64,000 bases of DNA, taken from an uncultured Pelagibacteraceae bacterium. Its GTDB lineage: Bacteria; Pseudomonadota; Alphaproteobacteria; Pelagibacterales; Pelagibacteraceae. The stretch's first letter is position 1. Every line of letters begins with the position of its first letter. The notes under the pieces were generated by a model. The model had not been told where the DNA came from. It searched no databases and saw only the letters and a program-made list of their open reading frames with translations. Positions 1 to 7,730 of the stretch are shown here, piece by piece. A program made the position numbers and the translations under genes. The DNA lies in contig CACCOB010000001.1 in the NCBI GenBank assembly GCA_902547535.1, positions 434,001 through 498,000 of the forward strand, given 5' to 3'.

Positions 1-2013
1 GGTGTTGTAAAAGTTCTTCCCGATATTGGTGGAGCATTCGTATTTGGTGATTTTGCATTAACAGGAAAAAAAACATTAGATAAATTAGAATTAAATACAT
101 TAGGAAGTTTCTTGAATTATGAATACAAAATTAAATTTGATGATTATAAAAACAAAGATAAAAAAATAAATGAAATTAAAAAAATTTTTAAAAATAATGA
201 TAAGGTAAAAATACAATATCCAGAAAATTCTGCAGGGGGCATAAAAAGAATTATTGATAATTTTTCACAATTTTTATCACTTGTTTCAATAAGTGCCATG
301 TTAATTGCTGGAATAGGAATTGCCAATACTCTTCTCTCATTTATTAATCAAAAGAACTCATCAATTGCTGTTCAAAAAGCAATTGGAATAAATTCAGGAA
401 ATATTAAAACTATTTATTATTTGCAGTTGCTTTTTAGTTTAATCTTTATTTCTTTAGTTGCTTATGGGTTAAGTTTTTTCTTGGTTCCAGTTGTAGATAA
501 ATATATATCAGATGGGCTTGGATTAAATATTGAGGCATCATTTTCTTTAACAAATTTATTTATTGTTTTTGTGGTTGGATTGTTAGTTATAATAATTTTT
601 TCAATCCCAACTGTTAATTCAATTGACCAAATTAAAGCCTCTAGTTTATTTAGAAATGTTTTTCAAAGTTTGCAGTTTAAATATTCAAAATTATCAATTA
701 GCTTAAGTTTGTTACTTCTTACCATTTTAGTCAGCTTGTTTGCTTCCAGGTCTTCGATTCCTACTTATAGTTTGATATATTTTGCCTCATTCTTTATATG
801 TCTAGCCGTCTTTTTTTATGTTTCCCGTTTTATAATATTATTGTTGAGAAAAAATCTACTTAATCTTGGTATTTCATCAAAAATAGCAATTAAAAATATT
901 ACACAATCAAAAAGTATTACACCTATAACTGTGATGTCACTTGGACTAGGTATGACATTGTTACTAACACTTGCATTTGTAGGCTCTAATTTTAAAAGAG
1001 AAATAGCAAAATCAATTCCAGAAATTGCTCCTGACTATTTTTTTTTAGGGATCCAAAATAATCAAAAAAATTTGTTTAAAAAAATAATTATTGATTCTGA
1101 CAAAGAGGCAGTCATGGAAATTGTTCCTATGGTATCAGCAGGTCTTGTAAAAATAAATGGAATAGATCCAAATACATATATTTCAGATTCTAATGATAGT
1201 TATTGGGTAATCATGAATGATAGAAGAGTTTCATGGGTTAATACAATTCCAAAAGACAATCCTATTTTAGAAGGCAGTTGGTGGGATACTTCAAAACCAA
1301 ATAAGTTGCAAATATCACTGGATAGTAAAGTTGCAAAAGACTTTGGAGTAAATATAGGTGACAAATTTACACTTAGAATTTATGGAAGAGAAATTGAGGG
1401 AGAAGTAGTAAATTTTAGATTGGTTAACTATCAAGATTTAAGTATCAATTTTGCAATGTTACTCAATCCACAATTCGCAGAAAATATTCCACACGAATAT
1501 CTCTCTACAATAAAATTTAAAAATATTAAAAGTTTTAATGAAGTTAATTTCTTAGATAAATTTCCAAGTGTATCGATAATAAAAATTTCAGATTATTTGT
1601 CAAAAGTTACCGATGTTCTAAATAAAGTTTTTATAGCAGTCAGCATATTATCAGCTGTAACGGTTATTATTGGCTTAGTTGTAATCTCAAGCGCGATAAT
1701 TGTTCAAGGAAAAATTAAAATTTTTCAAAATCTGGTTTTTAAAATTTTAGGTTTTTCTAAGAAGGAAATTATAATGTCTTCAATTATTGAATTTATAATT
1801 TCTTTTTTATCTATAATATTTTTTTCAACTATTTTTGCAGTATTAGCATCAAAGTTTATCATAGAAAATATTTTTCAACTTAAATGGTTATTTGAAATAA
1901 ATATATTTTTCTATGTTACTATTGGAGTAGGTGTAGTAACACTAGCTCTAATTATAATTACAAACTTTAGGTATTTAAGTCCAAAAGTATATCCACTTGT
2001 AAGAAATGAGTAA
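1..2013 (+). CDS. FtsX/YbbP-type ABC transporter permease (5' end outside window)
   Basis: The reading frame is open from base 1, so the gene starts upstream of the window; the first in-frame start-like codon is a TTG at 112, but coding continues before it. The visible part has hydrophobic blocks near the start, in the middle and at the end, separated by a large extracytoplasmic segment. This is the layout of the large MacB/FtsX permeases, especially YbbP (COG3127), which works with a LolD-like ATPase on lipids or envelope components. The ATPase partner would be expected just upstream and is not visible. Family call is solid; the transported substrate is unknown. Confidence 0.8.
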   Translation, partial: GVVKVLPDIGGAFVFGDFALTGKKTLDKLELNTLGSFLNYEYKIKFDDYKNKDKKINEIKKIFKNNDKVKIQYPENSAGGIKRIIDNFSQFLSLVSISAMLIAGIGIANTLLSFINQKNSSIAVQKAIGINSGNIKTIYYLQLLFSLIFISLVAYGLSFFLVPVVDKYISDGLGLNIEASFSLTNLFIVFVVGLLVIIIFSIPTVNSIDQIKASSLFRNVFQSLQFKYSKLSISLSLLLLTILVSLFASRSSIPTYSLIYFASFFICLAVFFYVSRFIILLLRKNLLNLGISSKIAIKNITQSKSITPITVMSLGLGMTLLLTLAFVGSNFKREIAKSIPEIAPDYFFLGIQNNQKNLFKKIIIDSDKEAVMEIVPMVSAGLVKINGIDPNTYISDSNDSYWVIMNDRRVSWVNTIPKDNPILEGSWWDTSKPNKLQISLDSKVAKDFGVNIGDKFTLRIYGREIEGEVVNFRLVNYQDLSINFAMLLNPQFAENIPHEYLSTIKFKNIKSFNEVNFLDKFPSVSIIKISDYLSKVTDVLNKVFIAVSILSAVTVIIGLVVISSAIIVQGKIKIFQNLVFKILGFSKKEIIMSSIIEFIISFLSIIFFSTIFAVLASKFIIENIFQLKWLFEINIFFYVTIGVGVVTLALIIITNFRYLSPKVYPLVRNE

Positions 2014-2028
2014 GTTTAAATTATTTTA

Positions 2029-2424
2029 TTAACTTTTTATCGAGGTTTTCAAAGCTTCGTAAATTAAATCTTCTGTAGTTTCTCCTATACTTCTATAAAC
2101 TTCTTTATCACCCTTAAAAATCAATAGAGTGGTTTGATAGAGTACATTAAATGAGTCAGCTATATCTCTATTTGTTACATCGAACGAAAAATATTCAATG
2201 TTATCAAATTTAATATCAGATAACTCACCTTCTTTTTTTGCTGTTTGCAAAACTTTCATCTGATTTGCACATGATCCACAGTACTCTATCCAAGAACTAA
2301 TAACTATAACCTTGCCTTCAGATTGAGCTTTCTCAAATAGTGCTTTATCAAATGTAGTTTTCTTTTCCAATGCATTTGCACCAAATGCAAATAAACAAAG
2401 TATAAAAATAATTACTTTTTTCAT
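2029..2424 (-). CDS. Periplasmic thioredoxin-fold protein with CGSC motif
   Basis: A 131-residue protein with an N-terminal signal peptide (hydrophobic residues 4-17, then an Ala-rich cleavage region near residue 19). Residues 49-52 are Cys-Gly-Ser-Cys in the context WIEYCGSC, the redox-active thioredoxin motif placed after the first beta strand (KVIVISSW). The rest resembles the C-terminal thioredoxin domain of DsbD-like proteins. It probably acts as a periplasmic thiol reductase or disulfide carrier; the partner is not known. It stands alone and convergent to the permease gene. A TATAAT on the minus strand at 2464-2469 could be its -10 box, giving a leader of about 30 bases. Confidence 0.75.
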   Translation of the reverse strand: MKKVIIFILCLFAFGANALEKKTTFDKALFEKAQSEGKVIVISSWIEYCGSCANQMKVLQTAKKEGELSDIKFDNIEYFSFDVTNRDIADSFNVLYQTTLLIFKGDKEVYRSIGETTEDLIYEALKTSIKS

Positions 2425-2698
2425 AATTTTGATTTATACGATGAAATCAATAGATGAACATACATTATAGTGACACATGTAAGCTTAAATTTATTTAGTA
2501 ATGAAAAATTTTGTTTTTCTAGGCTTCTATTTAGCGAAGCCTAGTATTATAATTAACTTATAATAAGAGAGAGATAAATATTTACAATCATTGTATTGAT
2601 TTGAAACAGCGTTACTTATGAATATTAGCTATGTATAATCTGTATATATGTTCAAAAATGGCACTTTACTTATTTAAACTATGACTTAAATTGAATAA
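2425..2698. other. Divergent intergenic region with an orphan hairpin
   Basis: Between the divergent thioredoxin-like gene and the thiV leader there is about 270 bases without a convincing gene. It contains a perfect 9-bp inverted repeat, CTAGGCTTC at 2519-2527 and GAAGCCTAG at 2536-2544, with an 8-base loop. It lies at no gene's 3' end. A 20-codon open frame (2501-2563) runs through the hairpin but has no ribosome site and was not accepted as a gene. A good -10 box for thiV lies at 2634-2639. Confidence 0.5.
2612..2639 (+). promoter_or_regulatory. Putative thiV promoter
   Basis: A perfect TATAAT lies at 2634-2639, with a weak -35-like TTACTT at 2612-2617 and a 16-base spacer. Transcription would start near 2646, giving a leader of about 115 bases that contains the whole TPP aptamer. 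The -35 match is poor, so only the -10 box is persuasive. Confidence 0.35.
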
Positions 2699-2760
2699 TG
2701 GGGTGCCATATAGGCTGAGATATACCCTTTGAACCTGTCCGGTAATTCAGAAAGGGAAGA
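2699..2760 (+). promoter_or_regulatory. TPP riboswitch (Thi-box) overlapping the thiV ribosome site
   Basis: The conserved Thi-box elements are all present and in order: GGGTGCC (2701-2707), GGCTGAGA (2713-2720), ACCC (2724-2727), TTTGAACCTG (2728-2737), GGTAAT (2741-2746) and AGGGA (2753-2757). GGGT pairs with ACCC (P2), GCC with GGC (P3), and CCT (2734-2736) with AGG (2753-2755) (P4). The thiV ATG begins at 2761, only three bases after AGGGA, so the aptamer's own AGGGA must serve as Shine-Dalgarno. No clear outer P1 helix is seen. Ligand binding would hide the ribosome site directly, a translational off switch with no separate expression platform. Confidence 0.95.
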
Positions 2761-4191
2761 ATGGATAACATAAATATATTAAATCAATTATCTGCAATAT
2801 TATTAACCTTAACTATAAGTATAATTTTTGTCGTAATCGGACTTCTCTATTCAAAAAAATATCAAGGACTTAACAATTATTTAGTAGCAAGTAGATCAGT
2901 AGGTACTTTTTCTTTAACAACCAGTTTAGTTGCATCTGCATTAGGAGCATGGATATTATTTGGTCCTGCATCAGCAGCAACCTGGGGAGGAATAGGGGCT
3001 GTTATTGGATACTCTCTAGGTACTGCATTCCCTCTTTTTATCTTAACTTATTTGGGAAAAAAATTTAGAGATAATTATCCAAGAGGGAAGTCATTAATTG
3101 AAGTTGTAAGATCTAGATTTGGCTCACAATTATTTAAACTGATTTTGTTTTTATCTATTTTTTATATGTCGATTTTTTTAATAGCAGAGATTACTGCAGT
3201 TTCAATTTTAATAAATTATATTTCAGGAACAGACTTATGGATTACAGCTTCAATCGTGATCATAAGCTCACTGATATATACTTTATACGGAGGGTTAAGA
3301 GCTTCAATTTTTACAGATAATATTCAATTCATAGTATTTGGTCTGTTATTGTTGATATCATTTTCATATTTAATCTCCTTTAACTCAAATGAGTTTAGTT
3401 TCGAATTTATAAAACAAAACAAACCAAATTTACTAAGCCCAGGTTACTTGCCAAATTTCACTGCTGGCTTAACTTTTTTTATAGCTGTAGCAGCAACTAA
3501 TCTTTTTCATCAAGGTAATTGGCAAAGAGTTTATGCTGCTAAAGATAATAGAGTTTTAAAGAATAGTTTAATTGTCTCATTTTTAATAATCATACCAATA
3601 GTATTTATGATGGGTTTTTCAGGGTTAATTGCAACTTCTCAAAATTCAAACGTTATTCCTGATCTTGCATTTTTTTCTTTATTGCTGAAAGATAATGCAA
3701 TTTCTCTATCAGTTATAATAATTGTTTTAGCAATTTCTTTAACAGTAAGCAGTATAGATACTTTAGTAAATGCTATTTCAAGCCTAATTATTGTCGATGG
3801 GAATAAAGTCTTAAAATTTAAGGGTGATTACTTAAAACTTTCAAAGCAAATAATAATATTAATCTCTATAATTTCATTTTTTGTAGCATCAAAAGGGTTG
3901 AGTATTTTATATTTATTTTTATTGGCAGATTTATTTTGTTGCGCAGCAGTACTAAGTATATTTTTTGGTTTTTACTCAAAAAAGTTTAATGAAAAAAATG
4001 CATATGTATCAATTATAGTTGGATTGATCAGTGGAATTCTTTTATTTCCCAGTCCTGACTTTTCAAAATCAATTCTGGTTGGAATAATATTGCCAATAGA
4101 TTTTTTACCGGTATTTGTCTCTCAATCCTTACTGTTTTGTTCTTTTATAGTTGCAACATTTTTGCCCATTTTAACTTGGAGACTAAGGTAA
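2761..4191 (+). CDS. thiV: Sodium:solute symporter, probable thiamin-precursor (HMP) transporter
   Basis: A 476-residue integral membrane protein with about 13 hydrophobic segments and the features of the SSS family, including an early conserved stretch (residues 42-75: VASRSVGTFSLTTSLVASAL, then GAW and a Gly/Ala-rich helix) and the LYGGLRAS region. It sits immediately behind a TPP riboswitch, so expression should fall when thiamin diphosphate is plentiful. In SAR11 a riboswitch-controlled SSS transporter named ThiV is proposed to import the pyrimidine precursor HMP, which these cells need because they lack ThiC. The substrate here is inferred from that context. The next gene, rseP, is 45 bases downstream. 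Confidence 0.88.
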   Translation: MDNINILNQLSAILLTLTISIIFVVIGLLYSKKYQGLNNYLVASRSVGTFSLTTSLVASALGAWILFGPASAATWGGIGAVIGYSLGTAFPLFILTYLGKKFRDNYPRGKSLIEVVRSRFGSQLFKLILFLSIFYMSIFLIAEITAVSILINYISGTDLWITASIVIISSLIYTLYGGLRASIFTDNIQFIVFGLLLLISFSYLISFNSNEFSFEFIKQNKPNLLSPGYLPNFTAGLTFFIAVAATNLFHQGNWQRVYAAKDNRVLKNSLIVSFLIIIPIVFMMGFSGLIATSQNSNVIPDLAFFSLLLKDNAISLSVIIIVLAISLTVSSIDTLVNAISSLIIVDGNKVLKFKGDYLKLSKQIIILISIISFFVASKGLSILYLFLLADLFCCAAVLSIFFGFYSKKFNEKNAYVSIIVGLISGILLFPSPDFSKSILVGIILPIDFLPVFVSQSLLFCSFIVATFLPILTWRLR

Positions 4192-4236
4192 ACCATTATT
4201 TACATCTTGTTAATATAAATATATTATAAATCAATT

Positions 4237-5343
4237 ATGAGTTTTATTTTGCCATTTATAATATTAATTATTGTAGTTGTATTTATTCATGAATATGGAC
4301 ATTACTATTTTGCAAAAAAATATGGTGTTGGGGTAACAGATTTTTCAATTGGTTTTGGTAAAGAATTGTTTGGTTGGAATGATAAATCTGGAACAAGATG
4401 GAAGATTTGTTGGATTCCCTTAGGAGGCTATGTAAAATTTTTTGGAGATAGAAATGTTTTTTCTCAAGCTGATCAAGAGGAACTATTAAAAAAATATAGC
4501 AAAGAGGACCAAGAAAAGCTATTTGTAACGAAACCTCTTTACCAAAGGTCTTTAATCGTTGCAGGTGGACCTATAGCAAATTTCGTTTTAGCAATATTTA
4601 TTTTTTTATTCATATATATGTTTGCTGGAAAAGACTTTACACCAGCAGTTATTGACGAAGTCCAAAAAGATAGTCCAGCAGAAGTAGCGGGGATGAAAAA
4701 AAATGACATAATTCTTGAAATTGATAACAATAAAGTTGAGAGCATTCTTGACGTTTCTAAACTAATTTTAATGTCAACATCTGAAATAGTTGATTTTAAA
4801 GTTTCTAGATATGATCAAGAATTATTATTAAAAGTAAAACCAAAAATTGTTGCCGGAGTTGATAATCTAGGAAACAAAATTAACAAAAGAATTATTGGCA
4901 TAAAACTTAGTCCTTATAACAATGAAATAAACCATAAAAAATTAGGACCAGCCAGGGCATTAATTGAGTCTTTTAAAGAAGTTTACTTTGTTACCACCTC
5001 TTCTCTTAAATATATGGGCTCAATGATTACTGGCTCTGGAGACAGTTCTCAATTAGGAGGACCTATTAGAATAGCTAAAATTTCAGGTCAAGTTGCAGAG
5101 TTTGGAATACTCCCATTTATTAGCATGATGGCTTATATTTCAATTAGTCTAGGTTTAATAAATCTATTTCCCATCCCACTTTTAGATGGTGGTCACTTAA
5201 TGTTTTACGCTTTCGAAAAAGTATTAGGAAAGCCGTTAAGCCAAAAAACACAAGAAGGTTTTTTTCGAATCGGAATGTTTTTATTGTTAACTTTAATGTT
5301 TTTTGCGACTTTCAATGACCTTAAAGATTTAGGCTTATTTTAA
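4237..5343 (+). CDS. rseP: Site-2 intramembrane zinc protease RseP
   Basis: A 368-residue membrane protein of normal family length. The zinc-binding HEYGH is at residues 18-22 within the first transmembrane helix, and the second metal-ligand motif LDGGH starts at residue 316. A PDZ domain lies between about residues 127 and 205 (DSPAEVAGMKKNDIILEID). The PLGGYVKFFGD stretch typical of RseP/YaeL follows the first helix. It cleaves membrane-anchored regulators and signal peptides in the inner membrane. In many proteobacteria the gene sits between dxr and bamA; here it follows thiV, so that neighbourhood has been rearranged. Confidence 0.93.
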   Translation: MSFILPFIILIIVVVFIHEYGHYYFAKKYGVGVTDFSIGFGKELFGWNDKSGTRWKICWIPLGGYVKFFGDRNVFSQADQEELLKKYSKEDQEKLFVTKPLYQRSLIVAGGPIANFVLAIFIFLFIYMFAGKDFTPAVIDEVQKDSPAEVAGMKKNDIILEIDNNKVESILDVSKLILMSTSEIVDFKVSRYDQELLLKVKPKIVAGVDNLGNKINKRIIGIKLSPYNNEINHKKLGPARALIESFKEVYFVTTSSLKYMGSMITGSGDSSQLGGPIRIAKISGQVAEFGILPFISMMAYISISLGLINLFPIPLLDGGHLMFYAFEKVLGKPLSQKTQEGFFRIGMFLLLTLMFFATFNDLKDLGLF

Positions 5344-5387
5344 AGGCATTTTTGACAGTTAAAAAAGCTAGATAAATCAATGCTTTT

Positions 5388-5427
5388 ACACAACTATATG
5401 TTGTGTCAAAAAATATTTTAGACACAA
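5388..5427 (+). promoter_or_regulatory. Overlapping inverted repeats upstream of HU
   Basis: ACACAAC (5388-5394) can pair with GTTGTGT (5400-5406), while the overlapping TTGTGTC (5401-5407) can instead pair with GACACAA (5421-5427). The two stems share the middle arm and exclude each other. They lie 68 bases before the HU start. They could be alternative RNA stems, or a repeated operator (three TTGTGT/ACACAA half-sites), for example for autoregulation. Function is not shown by sequence alone. Confidence 0.4.
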
Positions 5428-5494
5428 AAAAAAAGCTTGAATTATCAATGATTTTGTTAACTATACAAGTATAACCTTTAAAACCGGAGCTAAA

Positions 5495-5770
5495 ATGAAC
5501 AAAAAACAACTTATAGCGAAACTGGCTGGGTCGTTAAATCAAAGTAAAGCTGATGCTGAGCGTACTTTTGATACAATTACCAACACTATTTTGGATGCTT
5601 TAAAAGGCGACGATAATGTGAAAATTGCTGGTTTTGGTACATATAAAGTGGCTAAAAGAAAAGCCCGAATTGGTCGTAATCCAAGAACAGGAGAACAAAT
5701 CCAAATCGCAGCTTCTCAAAAGGTAAAATTTTTACCTGCAAAAGCACTTAAAGAAGTTTTTAACAAATAA
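5495..5770 (+). CDS. hup: DNA-binding protein HU
   Basis: A 91-residue protein with the full HU/IHF fold: N-terminal helices from MNKKQLIAKLAGSL, the GFGTY turn at residues 47-51, and the RNPRTG DNA-binding arm tip at residues 61-66. Length and motif spacing fit HU rather than IHF subunits. It bends and compacts the chromosome, probably as a homodimer. A GGAG ribosome site at 5485-5488 supports the start. The upstream spacer carries overlapping inverted repeats, and a strong hairpin follows the gene. Codon use contains more GC-rich codons than its neighbours, as expected for a highly expressed gene. Confidence 0.96.
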   Translation: MNKKQLIAKLAGSLNQSKADAERTFDTITNTILDALKGDDNVKIAGFGTYKVAKRKARIGRNPRTGEQIQIAASQKVKFLPAKALKEVFNK

Positions 5771-5778
5771 ACTTTTTT

Positions 5779-5820
5779 TAACAGCCTTTTTTAAGCTTAA
5801 AAACTTGAAAAAGGCTGTTA
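5779..5820 (+). terminator. Hairpin after HU
   Basis: TAACAGCCTTTTT (5779-5791) pairs perfectly with AAAAAGGCTGTTA (5808-5820), a 13-bp stem with a 16-base loop, starting 8 bases after the HU stop codon. There is no T tract after the stem, so it may stabilise the 3' end or end transcription less efficiently than a classical terminator. Confidence 0.65.
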
Positions 5821-5824
5821 CTAC

Positions 5825-5839
5825 ATGCACTTACTGCAT
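5825..5839. promoter_or_regulatory. Inverted repeat upstream of amt
   Basis: ATGCA (5825-5829) and TGCAT (5835-5839) flank a five-base spacer, about 80 bases before the amt start. The short TGCA half-sites recall nitrogen-regulator (NtrC/NtrX-like) sites, but the match is partial. A five-base arm can arise by chance. Confidence 0.25.
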
Positions 5840-5915
5840 ACCTATTTTTCCTAACTATCATTAGTTTTTAATTTTATTAAATTTATAAGAACACCTTTAA
5901 TTAAACGGAGGTGAA

Positions 5916-7217
5916 ATGGTTAAACTTTTAAAAAAACTGGTTGGTCCATTAGTAAGTTTATTTTTCTTACTAAATATGACAAGCGCCGGTTATGCTGAAA
6001 CTACAGTTTCAGCTGAAGTAGGTTTCATATTCAATACATTTCTTTTCTTGGTCTGTGGTTTTCTAGTAATGTTTATGGCAGCTGGATTCGCCATGCTTGA
6101 ATCAGGAATGGTAACATCAAAAAGTGTATCAGTAATATGTGCCAAAAATATTGGATTATTTTCAATAGCTGGAATTATGTTCTGGATGGTTGGATATAAT
6201 TTAGCATACGGAATTCCAGAAGGTGGATACATTGGAAACTTTACTCCATGGTCTGATGCAAGTTCAGTAGATACTGGATATGCAGATGGATCTGATTGGT
6301 ACTTCCAAATGGTTTTCTGTGCAACAACAGTTTCAATTGTATCTGGAACATTAGCTGAAAGAATTAAATTATGGCCATTCTTTTTATTTGCAGCTATTCT
6401 TTCAGGTATCATTTATCCAATCGTTATGGGTTGGCAGTGGGGAGGTGGCTGGTTAGCAGCTGCTGGTTTCTCAGACTTTGCTGGCTCTACTCTCGTTCAC
6501 TCAACTGGAGGTGCAGCAGCATTAGCTGGAGCAATTCTATTAGGAGCTAGAACAGGTAGATTTGATAAATCTGGAGCAGCTAAACCTATGAAGCCGTTTG
6601 CGGCGTCATCTGTACCATTGGTAACAGTTGGAGTATTTATTTTATGGCTAGGTTGGTTCGGATTTAATGGTGGATCACAATTAGCAATGGGAACATTTGA
6701 TGATGCAGTTGCTGTATCAAATATTTTCATTAATACAAATTTAGCAGCCTGTGGTGGTGTATTAGCAGCTGGAGCAGTAACTAGATTAATGGCAGGAAAA
6801 ACTGACGTTATACAAATGCTTAACGGAGCAATTGGTGGTCTAGTAGCAATTACAGCTGAACCATTAATGCCTTCACCGCTAGCAGCAATTCTTATAGGTG
6901 CAATTGGTGGACTAATAGTTGTGTTCGGAACTAAATTATTATTCTCACTTAAAATCGATGATGTAGTTGGAGCAATTCCAGCTCACTTATTCGCTGGAGT
7001 ATGGGGAACATTAGCTGTTCCACTTACAAATGGTGATGCATCATTCGGTGCGCAGCTTCTTGGAGTAATATCAATCAATGCATTTGTTTTTATAGTTTCA
7101 CTAATAGTTTGGGGAATTATGAAAGGTACAATGGGTATAAGATTGAGTAAAGAAGCAGAAAGACTTGGAACTGACGTTTCAGAGTCTGGTGTAATTGCAT
7201 ACGCAATAAGAGACTAA
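5916..7217 (+). CDS. amt: Ammonium transporter
   Basis: A 433-residue Amt/MEP/Rh protein with a cleavable-looking N-terminal signal (to about residue 27) and eleven transmembrane helices. Typical Amt stretches are visible, including AGFAMLESGMV in the first helix, STGGAAALAGA, and GAIPAHLFAGVWG near the end. It carries ammonium across the inner membrane. A strong GGAGGTG ribosome site precedes the ATG. No glnK gene is adjacent. An ATGCA-N5-TGCAT inverted repeat lies about 80 bases upstream. A strong bidirectional terminator follows. Confidence 0.96.
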   Translation: MVKLLKKLVGPLVSLFFLLNMTSAGYAETTVSAEVGFIFNTFLFLVCGFLVMFMAAGFAMLESGMVTSKSVSVICAKNIGLFSIAGIMFWMVGYNLAYGIPEGGYIGNFTPWSDASSVDTGYADGSDWYFQMVFCATTVSIVSGTLAERIKLWPFFLFAAILSGIIYPIVMGWQWGGGWLAAAGFSDFAGSTLVHSTGGAAALAGAILLGARTGRFDKSGAAKPMKPFAASSVPLVTVGVFILWLGWFGFNGGSQLAMGTFDDAVAVSNIFINTNLAACGGVLAAGAVTRLMAGKTDVIQMLNGAIGGLVAITAEPLMPSPLAAILIGAIGGLIVVFGTKLLFSLKIDDVVGAIPAHLFAGVWGTLAVPLTNGDASFGAQLLGVISINAFVFIVSLIVWGIMKGTMGIRLSKEAERLGTDVSESGVIAYAIRD

Positions 7218-7246
7218 AGAATAACTATCTCTCTCTCTATAGTTAG

Positions 7247-7271
7247 AAAAGGCCCCTATTTGGGGCCTTTT
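7247..7271. terminator. Bidirectional intrinsic terminator between amt and the peroxiredoxin gene
   Basis: AAAAGGCCCC (7247-7256), loop TATTT, and GGGGCCTTTT (7262-7271) form a perfect 10-bp GC-rich stem flanked by A and T tracts. It sits between two convergent genes and can serve both; the peroxiredoxin stop codon overlaps its edge. Confidence 0.92.
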
Positions 7272-7721
7272 TTATTTAATACTATTAATAAAATCTAAAA
7301 CCTCTTGAGCATGGCCTGCTGCCTTAACGTTTCGCCAATCTTTAATTATTTTATTTTTCTCTATGATAAAAGTACTTCTTACTGTGCCCATAAATTCGCG
7401 ACCCATGAATTTTTTTTTGGCCCAAACTTTGTAAGCTTTTAAAGAAGTTTTATCCTCGTCAGCTAATAGTTCGAATTTTAAATTAAGTTTTTTACTCCAT
7501 TTTTTGTGACTTTCTAAAGTATCCTTGGATATTCCAAAAATTGTGCATCCAAGTTTCTCAAATTTAGTAAAAAGTTTATTAAAATCATTTGTTTCAATTG
7601 TACATCCACTTGTATTATCTTTTGGATAGAAATAGATAATGATAAATTTTGTTTTTACTTTTTTTAATTCAACAGTTTTACCTGAAGTAGATGATAATTT
7701 AAAATTAGGAGCTTTTGTCAT
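7272..7721 (-). CDS. bcp: Bcp/PrxQ-type peroxiredoxin
   Basis: A 149-residue thiol peroxidase of the Bcp/AhpC-TSA fold. The peroxidatic cysteine is Cys40 in DNTSGCTIE, followed by the usual FGISKD and later strands. It reduces peroxides in the cytoplasm using thioredoxin or another thiol. Two oddities: the family consensus T-P-G-C reads T-S-G-C here, and the resolving cysteine expected five residues after the first is absent. The only other cysteine is Cys59, in the LGCTIFG strand, so it may work as a 1-Cys or atypical enzyme. It is nine bases from the next minus-strand gene and probably co-transcribed with it. Confidence 0.9.
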   Translation of the reverse strand: MTKAPNFKLSSTSGKTVELKKVKTKFIIIYFYPKDNTSGCTIETNDFNKLFTKFEKLGCTIFGISKDTLESHKKWSKKLNLKFELLADEDKTSLKAYKVWAKKKFMGREFMGTVRSTFIIEKNKIIKDWRNVKAAGHAQEVLDFINSIK

Positions 7722-7730
7722 GAATTATTA

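Noticed and set aside
2501..2563. 20-codon frame running through the orphan hairpin
   Set aside because: No ribosome site, very short, and its hydrophobic sequence is what AT-rich DNA gives by chance.
5990..6730. Two sizeable open frames antisense to amt (5990-6412 and 6497-6730)
   Set aside because: They mirror the codon structure of amt, lack ribosome sites and show no family features; they are shadows of a well-supported gene.
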